A stretch of DNA of 64,000 nucleotides from Methylobacterium sp. WSM2598 (lineage in GTDB: Bacteria; Pseudomonadota; Alphaproteobacteria; Rhizobiales; Beijerinckiaceae). The notes below the pieces were generated by a model. The model was not told where the DNA came from. It ran no database searches and saw only the letters and a list, made by a program, of their open reading frames with translations. The position numbers and the translations under genes were made by a program. This document shows positions 17,408 through 24,257 of this stretch, one piece after another (the stretch's first letter is position 1; every line of letters starts with the position of its first letter). The stretch covers positions 7,031,489 through 7,095,488 of the forward strand of contig NZ_KB900609.1 of assembly GCF_000379105.1 (NCBI RefSeq), given 5' to 3'.

Positions 17408-18939
17408 CAGACAACTCCCAGCATGCCGTAGCGGCCCGGCCCGTTCAGGGTCCAGAAGGCCCGCGAGAGGGCGTCGACCTGGTCCAGGAAGGCGCCGTTC
17501 GGGAAGGCGGCGACCTCGTCCAGGAAGGCCTCGTTCCAGGGGCCGTCGAGGAGCAGGAGGTTGCCGGCCTCGCCCTGCGCCGAGACCGGGCCGGCGCGGG
17601 TGAGCTTGTCGCCGCTCTCCGGGCTGGCGCGGACGTCGTAGCCGGCGAGCTGCCGGATCAGGTCCTGGGCCTGGGCCTTGCCGGCCTGGCCGGGATCCTG
17701 CGGCAGGGCGATCCGGCAATCCGGCCCGTCCTCGGCGGCGGTGGCCAGGATCAGGCGGACCACCCCGCCCGGCGAGAGCCGGTCGCGGCGGACATCCGCC
17801 ACCACGAAGCGGCCGTCCGGCGCCCGGGCGAGCTTCACCCCCGCGGTGAAGGCGGGGCTGCGGCCGGGACGCGGCAGGCTCGCGGCGAGGTCCCAGGCCC
17901 GCACCAGGCGGCAGCCGGCGGGCAGCGCCCGCAGGCGGCCGAACCAGTGGCGCTTGAACAGGCCGCCCTCGCGCGGGGCCGGCCGCTGCTGGAACTGGCC
18001 GGCGCTGGCATAGGGCCCCATCGCGGCCTTGTCGCGCTCCACCACCGCGCGCGGGAAGCGGGCGGGGAAGAGCAGTTCGCCCTGCTCCCGGCGCGGGTCG
18101 GAGAAGCCGATCCGAGTCGTGCAGCGCCGCTCCGGCTCGAACTCCATCGGCAGCATAAGGTGCTCGTAGCCGAGGTCCCGCGCCAGGATCAGGCCGGAGA
18201 GGTCGCGCTCGTGCAGGCGCTGCATGACCACCACGATGGCGGAGCGGGCCGGATCGGTGAGGCGGGTCGGCACGGATTCGAGGAACCAGCGGCCGATCCC
18301 CTCGCGCAGCCGCTCGGAATTGGCGTCCTCGGCCGAGAGGGGATCGTCCAGGATGACGCGGTCGCCGCGGGCGCCCGTGATGGCGCCGGGCGAGAGCGCC
18401 TCGCGCAGGCCGCAGGCCGTCGTCTCGAAGCGCTGCTTGCGGTTCTGGTCCCGGCGCAGGCGGACGCGGTCGCCCCAGAGGGCCCGGTACCAGCCGGAGG
18501 TGACGAGGCGGCGGGTGCGCAGGTTGTCGCGGACCGCCAGGGCCTGCCGGTGCGAGACGGCGAGGGTGCGCAGCCCCGGGCGGTTCCTCGGGCCCCATTC
18601 CCAGGCCGGCCAGAACACGCCGACGCAGAGGCTCTTCGACAGGCCCGGGGGCACGTTGATGAGGAGCCGCGTGATCTCGCCCCGGGTCACCGCCTCCAGA
18701 TGCGCGCAGATCGCCTCGATCGGCCAGCCGTGCACGTAGGGGGTGGCGGGCTCGACGGCGGGCCAGGCCCGGCGCACGAAGCCCGCGAGGCTCTCCTCGC
18801 CCTCGATCCGGTCAAGCGCCCTCAGGAGCGCCGCCGGATCGTCGAGAAACGCTCTCGGCGATGCGGCGGAGCTGCTCGCGCTCCTCGGGCGCGAGGCCCG
18901 CGAGGGCGGCGTCGAGGTCGGGTCGCGGCGTCTCGTCAC
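17407..18939 (-). CDS. terL: phage terminase large subunit
   Basis: This 510-residue ATPase-nuclease packages DNA into the prohead. The ATPase part has a Walker-A-like loop (LLINVPPGLSKSL, about residue 96) and a Walker B DRVILDDPLSAEDA (about 196). The RNase H-like nuclease part carries LVRAWDLAASLPRPGRSPAF (about 345) with the first catalytic Asp, and QDPGQAGKAQ nearer the C-terminus, matching the TIGR01630 C-terminal family. It starts at GTG 18939 with a GAAGGA ribosome site, overlapping the small-subunit gene by 128 nt; the first 30 residues are poorly conserved, so a later start is possible. Confidence 0.9.
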   Translation of the reverse strand: MTRRRDPTSTPPSRASRPRSASSSAASPRAFLDDPAALLRALDRIEGEESLAGFVRRAWPAVEPATPYVHGWPIEAICAHLEAVTRGEITRLLINVPPGLSKSLCVGVFWPAWEWGPRNRPGLRTLAVSHRQALAVRDNLRTRRLVTSGWYRALWGDRVRLRRDQNRKQRFETTACGLREALSPGAITGARGDRVILDDPLSAEDANSERLREGIGRWFLESVPTRLTDPARSAIVVVMQRLHERDLSGLILARDLGYEHLMLPMEFEPERRCTTRIGFSDPRREQGELLFPARFPRAVVERDKAAMGPYASAGQFQQRPAPREGGLFKRHWFGRLRALPAGCRLVRAWDLAASLPRPGRSPAFTAGVKLARAPDGRFVVADVRRDRLSPGGVVRLILATAAEDGPDCRIALPQDPGQAGKAQAQDLIRQLAGYDVRASPESGDKLTRAGPVSAQGEAGNLLLLDGPWNEAFLDEVAAFPNGAFLDQVDALSRAFWTLNGPGRYGMLGVV

Positions 18940-19387
18940 CGGCCGTGTCCTTCAGGCCCCAGGCCTGGCGTTCGAGGGCGATCCAGAGGCGGGCCGCCTG
19001 GGCGAGGTCGCGCAGAGCGGTGCTGCGCTTGGCCAGGGAGTTGGCGCGCTCCCGGCCGTCCCCCTCCGATTCGTCCGCGAGGGCATCGATCTGCGCGGAG
19101 GCGGCCAGCACCTCCTCCAGGAGCCGCAGGGTCAGGGCCTGGCCCTGCTCGATGACGATCCGGTGGGCCGCGACCACGCGGCCGCGGTCCGGCGGAGTCC
19201 GATCCGGCGGGGTCCGATCCGGCAAGGCCTTGGCCGGGCGCGGCTGGCCACGCGGCCAGCCCTCCCGGCGCGCCCGCACCAGGATGCTGCTGTGCGCGAC
19301 GGCGAAGCGCCGCGCCAGGGCGCGGGCGGAGGCGCCGGCGCACCACGCGGCCCTGATCGCCGCCCAGTCGATTGCTCTGTCTGTCAT
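18812..19387 (-). CDS. terS: phage terminase small subunit-like DNA-binding protein
   Basis: This protein of 191 residues has an N-terminal helix-turn-helix (residues 8-45, WAAIRAAWCAGASARALARR then FAVAHSSILVRARREGWP), typical of small terminases that recognise packaging sites. A Pro/Asp repeat (PDRTPPDRTPPDRGR), coded by near-perfect 14-bp tandem repeats around 19190-19225, links it to a helical oligomerisation region. The ATG at 19387 has no strong ribosome site. It is the first gene behind the LexA-box promoter and overlaps terL. Confidence 0.8.
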   Translation of the reverse strand: MTDRAIDWAAIRAAWCAGASARALARRFAVAHSSILVRARREGWPRGQPRPAKALPDRTPPDRTPPDRGRVVAAHRIVIEQGQALTLRLLEEVLAASAQIDALADESEGDGRERANSLAKRSTALRDLAQAARLWIALERQAWGLKDTAGDETPRPDLDAALAGLAPEEREQLRRIAESVSRRSGGAPEGA

Positions 19388-19581
19388 GGGATCCGGGATT
19401 CGGCTCCGGGCGGCTCGCGCCGCGGGACACGAGCCGCGGGACACGAGCCGGCCTTGGCCTCGGTGATGCCGTGGGCCGGGTCCGGGGACACATCCCCGGG
19501 CGACGGACGAGCATCCATCGGCGGGGCAGTCGGGCGGCCACGGCCTCGAAGGCGGGCGGCGGACCCGGAACACCTGCGACC

Positions 19582-19610
19582 TTCGTACATGATCCCGTTT
19601 TGTTCGTCAA
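19582..19610 (-). promoter_or_regulatory. sigma-70-type promoter for the terminase/head/tail operon
   Basis: On the minus strand TTGACG (19605-19610), 17 nt, then TACGAA (19582-19587). The -35 is nearly perfect and the -10 is moderate. Transcription would start near 19575 and read toward terS. The -35 element lies inside the LexA-type box, so repressor binding would block RNA polymerase. Confidence 0.65.
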
Positions 19611-19616
19611 ATGTTC
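19602..19616. promoter_or_regulatory. LexA/SOS box of alphaproteobacterial type
   Basis: GTTCGTCAAATGTTC, an exact GTTC-N7-GTTC direct repeat, the established alphaproteobacterial LexA site. It covers the -35 hexamer of the packaging-operon promoter. DNA damage would therefore be expected to turn on terminase, head and tail genes directly. Confidence 0.75.
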
Positions 19617-19933
19617 TTTTTCGGTGTGGGGCCGGCGGCGGGCTCTGCACGGTGCGGGGCCCGTGCCGGCGCGGCGGATCGGGACGCGGCGCTCGGCCCC
19701 GTGGAGCCGGGCGGGGCCTTCCCGGCCCAACTCCTGCCGGCCCAACTCCTGCCGGCCCTTGGCGGGCAGGAGATCGTCTCCGTGCTGGGGAGGTCGAGCG
19801 CGGCCGCCGACCGCGTGGTCGCCGCTCGGGACCGGGGATAGCGCCGCCTGTCCGGGGCACCTGCCGCACCGGCGGCGGGCCGGCCCGCCTCCCCGTCGCG
19901 GCGCGACCGGCGGGGCGGCCGCCCTGCCGCGGT

Positions 19934-20941
19934 TCAGGGCAGGAAGACCGGCGGGACGGCGTGGGCGGCGAGCGCCCCCGCCGCCGGATGGTCGCCGGGG
20001 AGCACGACGGCGCCGAGCCCGATGCGGAAGGGCAGCGGCGGGGCGCCGAGGAGCGCCAGGTAGGTGTCGGGCAGGTGCTGGTGCAGGGTCTCGATCAGGA
20101 AGGCGATCGGCGTGCAGGCGGTGACGGGGCGCGCCACCTGCCCGGCGAGCGGGACCGGCGTGCCGATCGCCGCGTAATCGTAGCCGCGCAGCCGCCACGC
20201 CGTCGCGTGGAGGGCGAGGTCGAGGATCACGCCGCCCTGCGGCGCCGGCTGGAAGAAGTCGCGTGTCGCCAGCACGTCGTCCCAGCCGTAGGGCACGCTG
20301 TCGAGGGTGTTGTAGAGGCGCGCGACGCGCCCCTCGAGGAGGGTGCCCGGCCCGAACAGGGCCGCGAAGGCGGAATTGCCCGGCGTCATCCCGGCGAAGG
20401 TCGCGACCTCCGGCCGGCGCGGCGGCGCCCGGCCCGCGAGCCAGAGCGCCACCACGGGGGCGAGCGTGCCCCCGAGGCTGTGCCCGGTCACGGCGAGCGG
20501 GGTCTGCGCCGGCAGGCCGTCGAGGGCCTGGGCGAGGCTGGTGCCGGCCTCGTCCGTGAGGGCGATCAGGGACGAGAAGCCCGCCCAGGTGCCCCCGGAG
20601 ATGCAGGGATCCCCCGGCTCCTGGTCGCCCGGGTCGACGGTCGCGCCGGAGGGCCATCGCGCCATCGGGCCGAAGGGCGAATCCTGGCGCGCATCGTCCC
20701 AGTAGGCGGGCGAGAAAGGGTTCGGGTAGGTGCCGCGGATCGCGAGCGCGACCCCGCCGCCCGGGCGCCGGTCCCGCGCCAGGAAGGCGAAGTTCACCGG
20801 CACCGCCTCGTCGCGGGCGATCCAGATCGCCTCCCAGATCCCGCCCGTCACCGGGCTCGTCGCCAGGTAGGCGGGGATCGCGGCCGGGTGCCCGTAGGCG
20901 ATCCCGGCGAGTGTCATCAGTTCGGCCGCCGGGAGCGCCAT
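19934..20941 (-). CDS. class 3 lipase-like alpha/beta hydrolase
   Basis: This 335-residue protein has a lipase class 3 nucleophile elbow, LAVTGHSLGGTLAPVVALWL (Ser near residue 152), preceded by WAGFSSLIALTDEAGTSLAQ and followed by RLYNTLDSVPYGWDDV with the likely catalytic Asp. A His candidate lies near the C-terminus. No signal peptide is visible, and residues 5-25 are only mildly hydrophobic. Predicted reaction: ester hydrolysis of lipids. It lies between the phage packaging operon and regulatory genes, 12 nt after a beta-rich protein on the same strand, so the two may be cargo or act together at the envelope. Confidence 0.8.
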   Translation of the reverse strand: MALPAAELMTLAGIAYGHPAAIPAYLATSPVTGGIWEAIWIARDEAVPVNFAFLARDRRPGGGVALAIRGTYPNPFSPAYWDDARQDSPFGPMARWPSGATVDPGDQEPGDPCISGGTWAGFSSLIALTDEAGTSLAQALDGLPAQTPLAVTGHSLGGTLAPVVALWLAGRAPPRRPEVATFAGMTPGNSAFAALFGPGTLLEGRVARLYNTLDSVPYGWDDVLATRDFFQPAPQGGVILDLALHATAWRLRGYDYAAIGTPVPLAGQVARPVTACTPIAFLIETLHQHLPDTYLALLGAPPLPFRIGLGAVVLPGDHPAAGALAAHAVPPVFLP

Positions 20942-20952
20942 GGTCGCCTCCC

Positions 20953-21573
20953 TCAGCCGCCCACGACCGGGCCGCCCGGGATCGCGACCGAATAGGCCGC
21001 CGCCGCGATCGGCACGAGGGGATTGCCCGTCTGGCTGACGAAGTATTGCCGGATCGTGGCCGTCACGAGCAGCGGGGTTCCGGCATTCACCTGGAGCAGG
21101 ACCGAGCCCCGGTTGGCGGCCGATTCCGTCGCGGCCACGCCCTGGCTCGCCAGGCCGAGCCCGGTCGCCACGTACTCGACCCCGACGATGATCGTCCCGC
21201 CGGGCGGGATCGTGCGTCCGAAGGTCGGCCGGCCCGGCCGATTCGCGAATTCGGGCGTGATGTTGCTGATCGAGAGGTCGCTGCCGATCAGGTTCGCGGC
21301 GAGCTGGATCTTGCCGCCGGGGGGCGCGACGACGAACGGAACGGTGGGCAGGTAGGTCAGCTGGAGGGTGGCGCTGCCGACCGCCGACGTGTTGGTGATC
21401 TGGATGAAGATGCCCTGCAGGACCAGGGGAACCTGGGTGAGGCCCGGAACGATCGGCTCCCCCAGCACCTCGAAGGGGATCAGGACGGTCGCGACCGCGG
21501 CGGGGTCGGAATCGGGGACGAGGAGGTCGTCGGGGGCCGCCAAGGCGGCGGACGGGTTGGCGATGAGGGGCAT
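20953..21573 (-). CDS. beta-rich hypothetical protein upstream of lipase
   Basis: This 206-residue protein contains no Cys or Trp, is rich in Val, Ile, Thr, Pro and Gly, and reads as repeated beta strands (FIQITNTSAVGSATLQLTYL, GTIIVGVEYVATGLGL). It lacks a signal peptide. I do not recognise a family. The composition fits a virion decoration, adhesin-like or tail-fibre-type fold, but this is a guess. It is 12 nt from the lipase start and probably co-transcribed. Confidence 0.6.
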   Translation of the reverse strand: MPLIANPSAALAAPDDLLVPDSDPAAVATVLIPFEVLGEPIVPGLTQVPLVLQGIFIQITNTSAVGSATLQLTYLPTVPFVVAPPGGKIQLAANLIGSDLSISNITPEFANRPGRPTFGRTIPPGGTIIVGVEYVATGLGLASQGVAATESAANRGSVLLQVNAGTPLLVTATIRQYFVSQTGNPLVPIAAAAYSVAIPGGPVVGG

Positions 21574-21651
21574 GAAATGTCCTCCCGCGGGCGATATCGG
21601 CCTGCGCGGCCGGCCGGAACCGCGTGCGCGGATGCCGCCCCCCCGCTCGGA

Positions 21652-21768
21652 TCATGCCGATGACTGCGCCCGGTCTGCGTGCTTGTTGTGATGGGGATGG
21701 CGAAGACTTCCGCCATCGAAGATTTCATCCCATGATTCTCTGAGTTCATCAAGGTAAGTTTCACTCAT
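21652..21768 (-). CDS. possible 38-residue acidic small protein
   Basis: The ORF starts ATGAGTGAAACTTACCTTG and encodes a charged peptide with a His/Lys-rich end (MSETYLDELRESWDEIF at its start). Its base composition is distinctly AT-richer than the neighbours, suggesting different ancestry. No clear ribosome site is seen, so it may be a chance frame in an AT-rich control region upstream of the beta-rich gene. Confidence 0.35.
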   Translation of the reverse strand: MSETYLDELRESWDEIFDGGSLRHPHHNKHADRAQSSA

Positions 21769-21802
21769 TTTGTTGCGCAAAAGAGTTTTCCGTCGGCCCG
21801 GT

Positions 21803-22480
21803 TCAGGGGCCGGGCGCCGCGCCCTCGTCCGGCGCGACCTCCTCCGCCGCGAGGTCGACGCGGGTGGCCCGGCCGAACAGCCCGAGGGCGACCCGGTAGC
21901 GGCGCCGGGCGGGGTCGACCGCCTCGATCGTGCCGCGCAGCGCCGCGAGCGGCCCGCGCGTCACCCGCACCGCGTCCCCGAGGGCGAGGAGCACCGCCTC
22001 CACGGCCTCGTCCTCCCCCTCCCCGGCGCGGCCGGCCAGCGCGTCCGCGAAGGCCTGCAGGATCGGCGCCGGGATCGTCACGGCGCGGCCCTCGCGGAAC
22101 AGCACCCGGAGCACGCCCGGATGGGCCTCGGCGCGGGCGAGGTCGGCGTCGTCGCGCAGGCCGAGGAAGACCAGGCGGTGCAGGAGCGGGACCGCGACGC
22201 GCCGGCGCGCGCCGTCCGGGCCGACCCGCTCGACCTCCTCGCGGGCCTCGAAGGCGCACAGGCCCAGGGCCGCGAGGTCCCGCACGACCCGGGGGGCCCA
22301 GCGCGGGCGGGTGCGGGCGACGAGCCAGACCCGGTCCGGCGCGACCAGGATGCGCGGCGGCCGGTGCCGGCGGCGGCGGCGGCGGATCGCCTCCGGCGCG
22401 GCGGCGGGCGGCCGGTCGTGGGCGAGGGCGGCGCGGCGGCGGCGGCAGACGCGGCGGCGCTTCTGCGACGCGCGGCTCAC
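21803..22480 (-). CDS. NusG-like transcription antitermination paralogue of the prophage
   Basis: This 225-residue protein has an Arg-rich N-terminal extension, then an NGN-type domain (RVWLVARTRPRWAPRVVRDL, about residues 48-120) and a C-terminal KOW motif (LGDAVRVTRGPLAALRGTIE, about 165-190). That is the domain order of NusG/RfaH. Specialised NusG paralogues bind RNA polymerase and let it read through terminators in long operons. GTG 22480 was chosen because GGGAGG lies 6 nt upstream. Housekeeping nusG sits beside secE in bacteria; this copy sits among phage regulators, so it is probably dedicated to the element's long late operon. Confidence 0.8.
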   Translation of the reverse strand: MSRASQKRRRVCRRRRAALAHDRPPAAAPEAIRRRRRRHRPPRILVAPDRVWLVARTRPRWAPRVVRDLAALGLCAFEAREEVERVGPDGARRRVAVPLLHRLVFLGLRDDADLARAEAHPGVLRVLFREGRAVTIPAPILQAFADALAGRAGEGEDEAVEAVLLALGDAVRVTRGPLAALRGTIEAVDPARRRYRVALGLFGRATRVDLAAEEVAPDEGAAPGP

Positions 22481-22544
22481 GCGCGCCTCCCGGCCGGCCG
22501 CGGGGAGGATCCCGCGGCCCGCGCGACCGTTCCCGAAGCGGCCG

Positions 22545-22694
22545 TCAGGGCTCCGGGTCGCGGCCGGCCTCGCGCGTCTCCCCGGGAGGGTTCCGGTCGA
22601 GGTCCCGCAGGGCGCGGTCGATCCGCCGGCGCACGATCACGAACAGGAGCACGCCCGCCGCGAGGGTCCAGAGCACGATCAGGGCGGCCTTCAT
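22545..22694 (-). CDS. 49-residue single-pass membrane protein
   Basis: This small protein has one N-terminal membrane helix (ALIVLWTLAAGVLLFVIV) and a charged, mostly basic then acidic cytoplasmic tail. A GAGGA ribosome site lies 8 nt before the ATG. It is 64 nt upstream of the NusG-like gene on the same strand. The topology is compatible with a small phage membrane protein such as a pinholin or exclusion factor, but nothing proves this. Confidence 0.6.
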   Translation of the reverse strand: MKAALIVLWTLAAGVLLFVIVRRRIDRALRDLDRNPPGETREAGRDPEP

Positions 22695-22975
22695 GGGGGC
22701 GTCCTCGGCGGGGTTGCGCGGGGCCGGACCGGCCCTCGGCCCGCACCGGATCGCGCCGCGGGCCCGCGGCGGCGCCCGGGAACCGGGCCGCGCCGGGCCG
22801 GCTTAGCGGCGAACCGGGCCCGGCGGAAGCCCGCCCCCCGGCCTCGAAGGGCCGCCTCCCGCCAGCGGGAACGCGGTCCGCGCGCGGAAGCGCGCGCGGC
22901 GCGGATCGGCGCCGTGTCATGGTACTCTCCTGCCGTTACGGAAGAGCGCGCGGCGGGCGCGATCGGGCCGGCCGC

Positions 22976-23004
22976 TTGTCTCACCGATCACTACATGATG
23001 TAAT
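22976..23004 (+). promoter_or_regulatory. promoter of the S24 repressor gene
   Basis: TTGTCT (22976-22981), 17 nt, TGTAAT (22999-23004). Transcription would start near 23011, downstream of an in-frame ATG at 23003, which supports ATG 23057 as the true repressor start. The -10 lies inside the palindromic operator. Confidence 0.6.
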
Positions 23005-23016
23005 GACCGCGATCAA
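22988..23016 (-). promoter_or_regulatory. divergent leftward promoter facing the NusG-like gene
   Basis: On the minus strand TTGATC (23011-23016), 17 nt, TAGTGA (22988-22993). It overlaps the rightward repressor promoter face to face, as in lysogeny switches, with the palindrome between them. Confidence 0.5.
22989..23005. promoter_or_regulatory. palindromic operator, probable repressor site
   Basis: CACTACATGATGTAATG is a near-perfect palindrome (7 of 8 pairs around a central G) covering the -10 regions of both divergent promoters. A second shorter inverted repeat, AGGTAGCGAATACCT, lies at 23023-23037 between the promoter and the repressor start and may be another site. Confidence 0.6.
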
Positions 23017-23056
23017 CACGCTAGGTAGCGAATACCTCTCTCAAGGTTGTGGACAG

Positions 23057-23740
23057 ATGGACGAGGCCCGTCTCCGGATCGATCAGGGCGAGCGGCTGCG
23101 CCTCGCGCGGCTGGCGGCGGGCTACCGCTCGGCCCGCGACGCGGCCCTGCGCAACGGCTGGCCGGAGAGCAGCTACCGGGCCCACGAGGCTGGCACGCGC
23201 ACGATCGGGCAGGACGACGCCGAGCGCTACGCGGCCCGGTTCCGCCGGGACGGCGTGCAGGTGACCGCGAAGGGCCTGCTGTTCGGCGACGACGAGGCGG
23301 GCGAGCCCCCGGGGGAGAGCGGCCAGGTCGTGGGGGTGCGCGGCGTGATCAGCGCCGGGGGGCTGATCGCCACGGGGGACGAGCAGCCGGACCCGAGCGG
23401 CAACCTGTTCGAGGTGACGGTGCCGTTCTGGCTCCCGCCCGGCACGATCGCGTTCCGGGTCGCGGGCGCCTCCATGCACCCGAAATACGAGCCGGACGAC
23501 ATCGTGCTGTGCGCGCAGGGCGGGGAGAGCCCGGAGCGGCTCTTGGGCTGCTACGCGGCGGTGGCCACGCCGGACGGCAACCGCTTCCTCAAGAAGATCC
23601 TGCGCGGCTCGCGGCGGGGCACCTACCACCTGGAGAGCCACAACGCCCCGCTGATGACCGACCGCCGCCTCGCCTGGGCCTCCGGCATCATCAGCACGGT
23701 GCACGCGCAGCATTGGCGGCGCTTCACGGGGCCGCGCTGA
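23057..23740 (+). CDS. LexA/CI-type S24 phage repressor
   Basis: This 227-residue protein has an N-terminal helix-turn-helix-like region (residues 5-60, GERLRLARLAAGYRSARDAA) and a C-terminal S24 peptidase domain with the nucleophile in RVAGASMHPKYEPDD (Ser near 139) and the general base in NRFLKKILRG (Lys near 180). This Ser-Lys pair supports RecA-stimulated self-cleavage, the usual way a prophage senses DNA damage. It is the only plus-strand gene in the element apart from the MCP remnant, and is divergent from the NusG-like gene. Its 3' end overlaps the convergent HARE-HTH gene by 17 nt. Confidence 0.88.
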   Translation: MDEARLRIDQGERLRLARLAAGYRSARDAALRNGWPESSYRAHEAGTRTIGQDDAERYAARFRRDGVQVTAKGLLFGDDEAGEPPGESGQVVGVRGVISAGGLIATGDEQPDPSGNLFEVTVPFWLPPGTIAFRVAGASMHPKYEPDDIVLCAQGGESPERLLGCYAAVATPDGNRFLKKILRGSRRGTYHLESHNAPLMTDRRLAWASGIISTVHAQHWRRFTGPR

Positions 23741-24257
23741 CCTTCACGGGCGCGTCGAGGGCGTAGACCCCGTCGCCGAGCCGGCGCAGGGCGGTGCCGC
23801 CCTGGGCGCGCTTCCACAGGCGGGTGTTGAGGGCGGCGACCGGATCGTGGCCCGGCAGGGTGTGGCCGCGCGCGGCGATCGCCTCCCAGATCTCCGCCGC
23901 GTGCATCGGCCGCCCGGCCGCGGCGAGCACCGCGAAGGCCGCCTCGATCACCCGCCGGCCCTCCGCGCGCCCGCCCGCCGCGGGCGGCCCCGCCGAGCGG
24001 GGCGAAGCGGGCGCCGCCGGATGAGGCGTCGCCGGATGAAGCGTCGCTTGGGCGCTCGCTTGGACGCTCGCTTGGGCGCGCGCTTGGGCGGTTGGCGCGG
24101 GAGCGGGCGGAGCCTGCGCCGGGGCGGGTTCTGCCGCCGCGAGCCGGCGGCCGAGTTCGAGGTAGAGTTCGTGCTCGGCGATGGCGCGGTCGAGCGCCGC
24201 GCGCTGCTGGCGCAGGGCCTCCAGCCGCGCCCGCACCTCCGCCTCCGACAGGACCAT
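23724..24257 (-). CDS. HARE-HTH domain protein with coiled-coil N-terminus
   Basis: This 177-residue protein has a helical N-terminal segment (EAEVRARLEALRQQRAALDR, residues 4-40), an Ala/Gln/Pro-rich linker coded by short tandem repeats (about 24040-24110), and a C-terminal winged helix (residues 100-168; RPMHAAEIWEAIAARGHTLP, DPVAALNTRLWKRA, GDGVYAL). The last part matches HARE-HTH, a DNA-binding module found in restriction and chromatin-linked proteins. The function is unknown; a role in replication or partition control of the neighbouring repA module is possible. The convergent overlap with the repressor gene is 17 nt. Confidence 0.7.
   Translation of the reverse strand: MVLSEAEVRARLEALRQQRAALDRAIAEHELYLELGRRLAAAEPAPAQAPPAPAPTAQARAQASVQASAQATLHPATPHPAAPASPRSAGPPAAGGRAEGRRVIEAAFAVLAAAGRPMHAAEIWEAIAARGHTLPGHDPVAALNTRLWKRAQGGTALRRLGDGVYALDAPVKVSAAP

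Larger units (their letters stand above)
19388..19933. other. leader and control region of the packaging operon
   Basis: This 546-nt gap between the lipase and the terminase genes contains no convincing gene. It holds the SOS-box promoter at 19582-19616, which gives the terminase mRNA a leader of nearly 190 nt, and a perfect 15-bp direct repeat (CCGGCCCAACTCCTG) at 19722-19751. Local AT-richness at 19590-19622 stands out against the GC-rich surroundings. Confidence 0.75.
22695..23056. other. divergent control region between repressor and leftward genes
   Basis: No gene is seen. The right part (22976-23037) is AT-richer and holds overlapping divergent promoters and palindromic operators. The left part (22700-22900) is GC-rich and without recognisable signals. 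Confidence 0.65.

Noticed and set aside
1..19387. Calling the locus a bona fide gene transfer agent
   Set aside because: The tail matches RcGTA, but the head module is of another class, and a repressor, NusG-like protein and RepA are present; prophage or phage-plasmid origin fits better.
22989..23005. ATG 23003 as the repressor start
   Set aside because: It lies inside the -10 hexamer of the likely repressor promoter, before the predicted transcription start; ATG 23057 is used instead.
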